Notes under the pieces: generated by a model
The model's input: only the letters and a program-made list of their open reading frames with translations
What the model was told of the DNA's origin: nothing
Database searches by the model: none
Position numbers and translations under genes: made by a program
DNA from: DYRG01 sp041161065
Lineage (GTDB): Bacteria > Pseudomonadota > Gammaproteobacteria > Beggiatoales > Beggiatoaceae
Reading direction: 5' to 3'
Length of the DNA stretch: 9,699 nucleotides
Assembly (NCBI GenBank): GCA_041161065.1
Contig: JBEAVE010000027.1
Coordinates: 1 to 9,699, forward strand
In this document: piece by piece, positions 6,556-9,699 of the stretch
How the letters are laid out: the number at the start of each line of letters is the position of its first letter
Numbering within the stretch: position 1 is the first letter of the stretch

Positions 6556-7128
6556 ATGAAAATCCTTAAATTGATGGCGATTGCGGGATCAGCCATGGCG
6601 ATCGGCGGTTGCGTGATCGTGCCACCCGATAATGGGGAGGTATTTTCTCCGCAGCCTTCGATCGGTCCGGGATATTATTCCTCGCCGCCCGAGCAAGTCT
6701 ACATCGTCACCCCCCCGCCCCCTCATCGGCATCTTTGCCACGATCGGGTGTCGGGCGAATATTTGGACGTGCGCCCAGACAGCAAAAGATGCCGCGAATG
6801 GTTGTACGAAAACCAACGGGAAAGGGAACATCACAAACATCGTCCTCACCCGCGTCCGCCTTCTCAGCCAATTTTACAACCCGAACCGATCAAACCACGT
6901 CCGCCCGCACAGCCAATTTCGCCGCCTGTTTGCATCGACAGCAGCACGGGAAAACCTGTTCAAGGAGTCGCTGCGAACAGTCCGCAGTGCGCCAAAATAA
7001 ATAACAATCCGCCGCCACTTAAGCAATCGCCCCCTCCACAAGCCGCGCCTTGCATTGACAAAAATACGGGCAAACCTGTTCAAGGGGTTTCCGCAAACAC
7101 CTTGCAATGCGCTAAAATAAACCACTGA
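6556..7128 (+). CDS. Pro-rich lipoprotein with three Cys-pair repeats
   Basis: This is a 190-aa predicted lipoprotein. A charged N-terminus (MKILK) and short hydrophobic stretch lead to the lipobox AIGGC with Cys19 as the lipidation site. Residue 20 is Val rather than Asp, so outer-membrane sorting is likely. The mature part is low-complexity, rich in Pro, Gln and His, with PPPPHRH (53-59) and a His/Arg stretch at 90-100. Three spaced units share C-x-D-x2-(S/T)-G-(E/K) and a closing Cys: C61 to C79, C126 to C145 and C166 to C185. The last two are near-identical (TGKPVQGV, QCAKIN). Each could form a small disulfide loop in the periplasm. A strong GGGGGGAA (6543-6550) lies 5 nt upstream of the ATG. 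I do not recognise the family; a structural, metal-binding or peptidoglycan-associated role is possible, but nothing shows which. Confidence 0.82.
   Translation: MKILKLMAIAGSAMAIGGCVIVPPDNGEVFSPQPSIGPGYYSSPPEQVYIVTPPPPHRHLCHDRVSGEYLDVRPDSKRCREWLYENQREREHHKHRPHPRPPSQPILQPEPIKPRPPAQPISPPVCIDSSTGKPVQGVAANSPQCAKINNNPPPLKQSPPPQAAPCIDKNTGKPVQGVSANTLQCAKINH
6931..7119 (+). repeat. Tandem intragenic repeat in the lipoprotein gene
   Basis: Bases 6931-6999 and 7051-7119 encode two near-identical 23-residue Cys-pair units. They share an exact AAACCTGTTCAAGG core and a matching end (CAATGCGC or CAGTGCGC, then CAAAATAAA or TAAAATAAA). They are separated by a 51-bp Pro/Gln spacer. This is a recent duplication. 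A third, much older relative at 6736-6792 is visible only at protein level. Confidence 0.75.
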
Positions 7129-7164
7129 CGTTAGTTAGTGCTAATCTACATTAGGAGTATTTTT

Positions 7165-7305
7165 ATGCAATTTATCGAGTTAATGACCAAAGATTTGGTC
7201 GGACAATTATCCTTATTCACCGTTGGTTTTTTGATTTTTATGGGAATTGGTTTTGGCGTTTATTTCTTTTTCAAAAGCGGTGAGAAAAAAGATAATCAAA
7301 GCTAG
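7165..7305 (+). CDS. Small single-pass membrane protein, DUF3149-like (46 aa)
   Basis: This is a 46-aa ORF with AGGAG (7153-7157) 7 nt before its ATG. It has a short polar N-terminus (MQFIELMTKDLVGQ), one hydrophobic helix at about 15-36 rich in Phe, Gly and Leu, and a Lys-rich cytoplasmic-type tail (KSGEKKDNQS). The size and layout (acidic ELMTKDL start, LSLFTVGFLIFMGIG helix, basic end) match my recollection of the DUF3149 family, whose function is unknown. It lies 36 bp after the lipoprotein and is followed directly by a terminator, so it is probably the last gene of that transcript. The strong ribosome site and clean topology make it very likely real despite its length. Confidence 0.75.
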   Translation: MQFIELMTKDLVGQLSLFTVGFLIFMGIGFGVYFFFKSGEKKDNQS

Positions 7306-7318
7306 TTTTGTTCACGTT

Positions 7319-7349
7319 AGGGGAGCTCAAAACGCTCCCTTTCAATTTT
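7319..7349 (+). terminator. Terminator-like hairpin after the small membrane protein
   Basis: GGGAGC (7321-7326) pairs with GCTCCC (7334-7339) around a 7-nt loop. The stem extends by a G-T and an A-T pair (7320/7340, 7319/7341). It is followed by T-rich TTTCAATTTT. The T-run is interrupted, so strength may be moderate. It separates the lipoprotein/DUF3149 block from accD. Confidence 0.65.
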
Positions 7350-7380
7350 CTCAAAAACACACCCAAAACAACATTATTCT

Positions 7381-8259
7381 ATGAGCTGGTTTGAAAAACT
7401 AATCCCCGCCCGCATTCGCACTGACGCTAAAAATCGCCGTTCTGTCCCCGAAGGAGTTTGGAGCAAATGCCCCATTTGTCAAGCCGTTTTATACCGCGCA
7501 GAATTGGAGAGAAACTTAAACGTTTGTCCTAAATGTACGCACCACATTCGAATCGGTGCACGGCAACGTTTAGAAAGTTTCTTAGATACCGACGGACGCG
7601 AAGAACTTTTCTCTGATTTGATCCCCACCGATCGCCTCAAATTCAAAGATAGCAAAAAGTACAAAGATCGCCTCGTGCAAGCCCAGAAAGAAACCGCTGA
7701 ATCCGACGCATTTGTCGTTATGAAAGGAAAACTCTACGGACTTCCTATCGTCGCCGGCGCATTTGAATTTGGTTTCATGGGCGGTTCAATGGGCACGGTG
7801 GTCGGTGAGAAATTCGTCCGAGCAGCAAACATGGCTGCTGATAACTATTTTCCTCTCGTGAGCTTTGCAGCAAGCGGCGGCGCGCGTATGCAAGAAGCGT
7901 TATTTTCTTTAATGCAAATGGCAAGAACCAGTGCCGTTTTAACCCGATTACAAGCGAAAGGCGTTCCTTTCATTTCTGTGCTTACTGATCCAACGATGGG
8001 CGGGGTTTCTGCGAGCTTTGCCATGCTCGGAGATATTATCGTAGCAGAACCGGCGGCGTTGATTGGTTTTGCAGGACCGCGCGTGATAGAACAAACCGTG
8101 AGAGAAACCTTGCCAGATGGATTTCAACGCAGTGAGTTTTTATTAAAACATGGGGCAATTGATTTGATTATTGATCGCCGTGAAATGCGTGATCGTTTAG
8201 CGTCTATTTTAACCATGTTAATGCGCCGCCAAGCTCCGGCATTTGAACCCAAAGCATAA
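7381..8259 (+). CDS. accD: Acetyl-CoA carboxylase carboxyltransferase beta subunit
   Basis: AccD pairs with AccA to transfer carboxyl from carboxybiotin on AccB to acetyl-CoA, giving malonyl-CoA for fatty acid synthesis in the cytoplasm. The 292 aa are full length. The N-terminal zinc ribbon is present as C30-x2-C33 and C49-x2-C52. The crotonase-like carboxyltransferase core shows FGFMGGSMGTVVGEKF (130-145), SFAASGGARMQE (161-172), TDPTMGGVSASFAMLGD (202-218) and GFAGPRVIEQT (229-239). No clear Shine-Dalgarno is visible in the 30 nt before the ATG, which follow the upstream terminator, so translation may depend on a weak or leaderless-like start. In many gammaproteobacteria accD is followed by folC. 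Here a small unknown gene begins 10 nt after the stop, so accD appears to head a different operon. Confidence 0.97.
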   Translation: MSWFEKLIPARIRTDAKNRRSVPEGVWSKCPICQAVLYRAELERNLNVCPKCTHHIRIGARQRLESFLDTDGREELFSDLIPTDRLKFKDSKKYKDRLVQAQKETAESDAFVVMKGKLYGLPIVAGAFEFGFMGGSMGTVVGEKFVRAANMAADNYFPLVSFAASGGARMQEALFSLMQMARTSAVLTRLQAKGVPFISVLTDPTMGGVSASFAMLGDIIVAEPAALIGFAGPRVIEQTVRETLPDGFQRSEFLLKHGAIDLIIDRREMRDRLASILTMLMRRQAPAFEPKA

Positions 8260-8269
8260 AGAGGTTTCT

Positions 8270-8644
8270 ATGGATATTTATGAATTTGTAGGAAAAGTCG
8301 CCGAACAACATAGCAACTTGCTCAAAGTAATCGAATTACAAAATAATTCAATTCAAACCCTTAATCAACGTATGAATGCGTTAATGGCGGTGCAATTGAT
8401 TTTGTTTTCGTTTCTTACCGAATTAAATCCTAATGAACGCCAAAAAATGGGTCGCCATTTGAGAGCAATGTTAGATAATCCCAACATTGCATCGAGCCAA
8501 TATTTAGCCGCCCAATTACGCGAGTTGCTAGAAATGTGCGACGAAAACAAAACGTCTGCCCAACATAGCAAAAATTTGCCTGATTGGTTCAAAGGCGTTG
8601 TTCAAGGCGGTGTTCACGATTTTTCTCACAAAGACAAACCCTAA
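8270..8644 (+). CDS. Hypothetical helical protein between accD and arnD
   Basis: The start is ATG 8270, with AAAGAGG ending 5 nt upstream; an in-frame TTG at 8243 inside accD is not needed. The product is 124 aa, soluble, and without a signal peptide or Cys motif (a single Cys). Residues about 5-50 look like a long amphipathic helix or coiled coil (AEQHSNLLKVIELQNNSIQTL part) with a hydrophobic patch MAVQLILFSFL (39-49). A second helical part follows at about 54-95, and a polar tail with DWFKGVVQGG ends the protein. I do not recognise the family. The gene starts 10 nt after accD and its TAA overlaps the arnD ATG by one base, so it is very likely co-transcribed and translationally coupled with arnD. 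Confidence 0.75.
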   Translation: MDIYEFVGKVAEQHSNLLKVIELQNNSIQTLNQRMNALMAVQLILFSFLTELNPNERQKMGRHLRAMLDNPNIASSQYLAAQLRELLEMCDENKTSAQHSKNLPDWFKGVVQGGVHDFSHKDKP

Positions 8645-9528
8645 TGCTTAAAGTTGGCTTACGCATCGATGTCGATACTTTTGATGGCACAAAAGACGGC
8701 GTACCTTATTTGCTTGATATTTTGCAACACTATGATATTAAAGCAAGTTTTTTCTTTTCTATGGGTCCTGATAATATGGGACGACATTTGTGGCGTTTAT
8801 TGCGCCCCGCCTTTCTACTTAAAATGTTTCGATCAAAAGCTGCGAGTTTGTACGGTTGGGAAATTTTGAAATGCGGAACTTTCTGGTCGGGAAAACAAAT
8901 TGCTCAACATCTTCCTCACATCATTCAAAACACAGCAAATCAAAAACATGAAATCGGTTTTCACGCTTGGGATCATCACGCTTGGCAAATGAAAATTGAT
9001 CGTTTTTCCTCTCAAGAAATTTACCAATCTTTAGAGAACGGTATCAAAGCATTTGAGAAAGTTGGCGTAAAACCGACCTGTTCGGCGGTCGCGGGTTGGC
9101 GAGCAAATGAAATCACGTTAATTGAGAAAGAAAAGTTTAATTTTCATTACAATAGTGATTGTCGCGGAGAAAGCATTTTTCTTCCCATTATTGAAGGAAA
9201 AAACTACACTCCACAAATCCCCGTGACTTTACCCACTTATGATGAAATTATTGGGAACAACGGTATTAATGACAGCAATTATAATGATTATTTGATTAGC
9301 TTATTTCAACCCGATACATTAAACGTGCTCACTATTCACGCAGAAGTCGAAGGAAGAAGTCGGCGGCAATTGTTTGAAGATTTCCTCAATAAATCTAAAA
9401 TAAAAAATATTCAGTTTGTTCCGCTAGGTGATTTATTACCACCTTTAGAAAATATCCCCACCGGACACATCGAACGCCGCGAATTTCAAGGGCGCGAAGG
9501 TTGGTTGTGTTGTCAAACTAAACCTTAA
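8644..9528 (+). CDS. arnD: ArnD, 4-deoxy-4-formamido-L-arabinose-phosphoundecaprenol deformylase
   Basis: ArnD is a polysaccharide-deacetylase-fold metalloenzyme. It removes the formyl group from undecaprenyl-phosphate 4-formamido-arabinose, giving the L-Ara4N donor later put on lipid A, a modification that lowers binding of cationic peptides. The true start is ATG 8644, which overlaps the preceding stop; upstream frame extension lies inside the previous gene. The 294-aa protein has family length. It shows RIDVDTF (7-13) with the metal/catalytic Asp pair, GPDNMGRHLWRL (41-52), AASLYGWEI (66-74), GFHAWDHHAW (105-114) with the H-x3-H metal ligands, NSDCRGES, QIPVTLPTYDEIIG, TIHAEVEG and a final GREGWLCCQ. 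Similarity to enterobacterial ArnD runs the whole length. No arnA, B, C, T, E or F gene is present, so this copy is either an orphan or part of a dispersed pathway. ArnD normally associates with the inner membrane because its substrate is lipid-linked. Confidence 0.93.
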   Translation: MLKVGLRIDVDTFDGTKDGVPYLLDILQHYDIKASFFFSMGPDNMGRHLWRLLRPAFLLKMFRSKAASLYGWEILKCGTFWSGKQIAQHLPHIIQNTANQKHEIGFHAWDHHAWQMKIDRFSSQEIYQSLENGIKAFEKVGVKPTCSAVAGWRANEITLIEKEKFNFHYNSDCRGESIFLPIIEGKNYTPQIPVTLPTYDEIIGNNGINDSNYNDYLISLFQPDTLNVLTIHAEVEGRSRRQLFEDFLNKSKIKNIQFVPLGDLLPPLENIPTGHIERREFQGREGWLCCQTKP

Positions 9529-9540
9529 TAGAGTTTTATT

Positions 9541-9585
9541 ATGCTTTCTCAAAAAAACTTACCCACGATTAACGATGTATTATAG
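9541..9585 (+). pseudogene. Start of a fourth operon gene, apparently cut by an IS element
   Basis: An ATG 12 nt after the arnD stop opens a 14-codon frame (MLSQKNLPTINDVL) that ends in TAG at 9583-9585, where the putative IS630 left end begins. The position continues the tight spacing of the operon, and the peptide reads like a normal protein N-terminus. I infer a gene disrupted by insertion. With so few residues its identity cannot be told, and a short non-coding spacer is the alternative. Confidence 0.4.
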
Positions 9586-9699
9586 TAAGATTCCTATAAA
9601 GATAGTATTTGCTATAGTTTTATAAGTGAAGAAGGAAGAAGAGATGAGTTACAGTATAGATTTGAGGAAAAAAGTAATAGTTTTTATAGAGAGAACGGG
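9579..9699 (+). mobile_element. IS630-family insertion sequence, left end (runs out of window)
   Basis: From about 9579 the sequence changes to an AT-rich stretch with TA repeats (TATTATAG) and partly palindromic TATAAAGATAG and CTATAGTTTTATA arms, leading into a transposase start. IS630/Tc1-mariner elements insert at TA dinucleotides, which fits TA at 9578-9579 or 9581-9582. The exact end cannot be fixed without the other terminus. Confidence 0.55.
9644..9699 (+). CDS. IS630-family transposase, N-terminal fragment (partial at window end)
   Basis: The ATG follows a purine-rich ribosome site (GAAGGAAGAAGAG) and opens MSYSIDLRKKVIVFIERTG. This is the typical beginning of the helix-turn-helix DNA-binding domain of IS630-type transposases (SxDLRxKVIxFIExG pattern). 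Only about 19 residues are inside the window. The catalytic DDE domain lies beyond it, so intactness is unknown. Confidence 0.7.
   Translation, partial: MSYSIDLRKKVIVFIERT

Noticed and set aside
6632..7004. Overlapping plus and minus ORFs of 83-122 aa within the lipoprotein gene.
   Set aside because: GC-rich, repeat-containing sequence gives long open shadow frames; only the lipobox frame has a strong ribosome site and sensible protein.
8584..8643. Upstream extension of the arnD frame to 8584.
   Set aside because: The added residues are Arg/Cys-rich shadow of the preceding gene; ArnD similarity begins at the ATG at 8644.
1..9699. CRISPR arrays, tRNA or rRNA genes.
   Set aside because: No regularly spaced short repeats, cloverleaf-like segments or rRNA-like conserved sequence were seen on reading.

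Overview
The window looks like chromosomal DNA of a Gram-negative gammaproteobacterium. An outer-membrane PlpD-type patatin, an ArnD lipid A modification enzyme, a lipobox lipoprotein, AccD and NirJ all fit this. A DsrP-type membrane protein, the heme d1 enzyme NirJ and an IS630-type transposase start suggest a sulfur-oxidising, possibly denitrifying lineage such as the Beggiatoa/Thiothrix group. The lineage is an inference from gene content; no rRNA or other taxonomic marker is present.

Layout. (1) Positions 1-934: a 5'-truncated dsrP-like gene (six of the roughly ten membrane helices expected) and its terminator. (2) Positions 935-2149: one AT-rich gene for a SMEK-domain-like protein, ended by a second copy of the same roughly 65-bp stop-codon-plus-terminator sequence. 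The gene is therefore bracketed by imperfect direct repeats and looks like an inserted accessory cassette, possibly related to biological conflict. (3) Positions 2150-2348: a gene-poor convergent junction. (4) Positions 2349-5791, minus strand: plpD followed by nirJ. (5) Positions 5792-5881: a divergent control region with a perfect spaced inverted repeat. (6) Positions 5882-7349, plus strand: a two-CBS-domain protein, a Pro-rich lipoprotein with three Cys-pair repeats, a 46-aa DUF3149-like membrane peptide, and a terminator. (7) Positions 7381-9585: a tight run of accD, a 124-aa helical protein, arnD, and the first codons of a fourth gene that appears to be cut by an IS630-family element. The transposase of that element begins at 9644 and leaves the window.

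How the genes relate. accD supplies malonyl-CoA for fatty acid synthesis, arnD acts on undecaprenyl-linked aminoarabinose for lipid A, and PlpD is an outer-membrane or secreted lipase, so much of the window is envelope and lipid biology. DsrP (electron transfer in sulfur oxidation) and NirJ (heme d1 for cytochrome cd1 nitrite reductase) are respiratory genes separated from their usual partners. The most unusual part is the SMEK-like gene between duplicated bidirectional terminators, next to a truncated dsrP.
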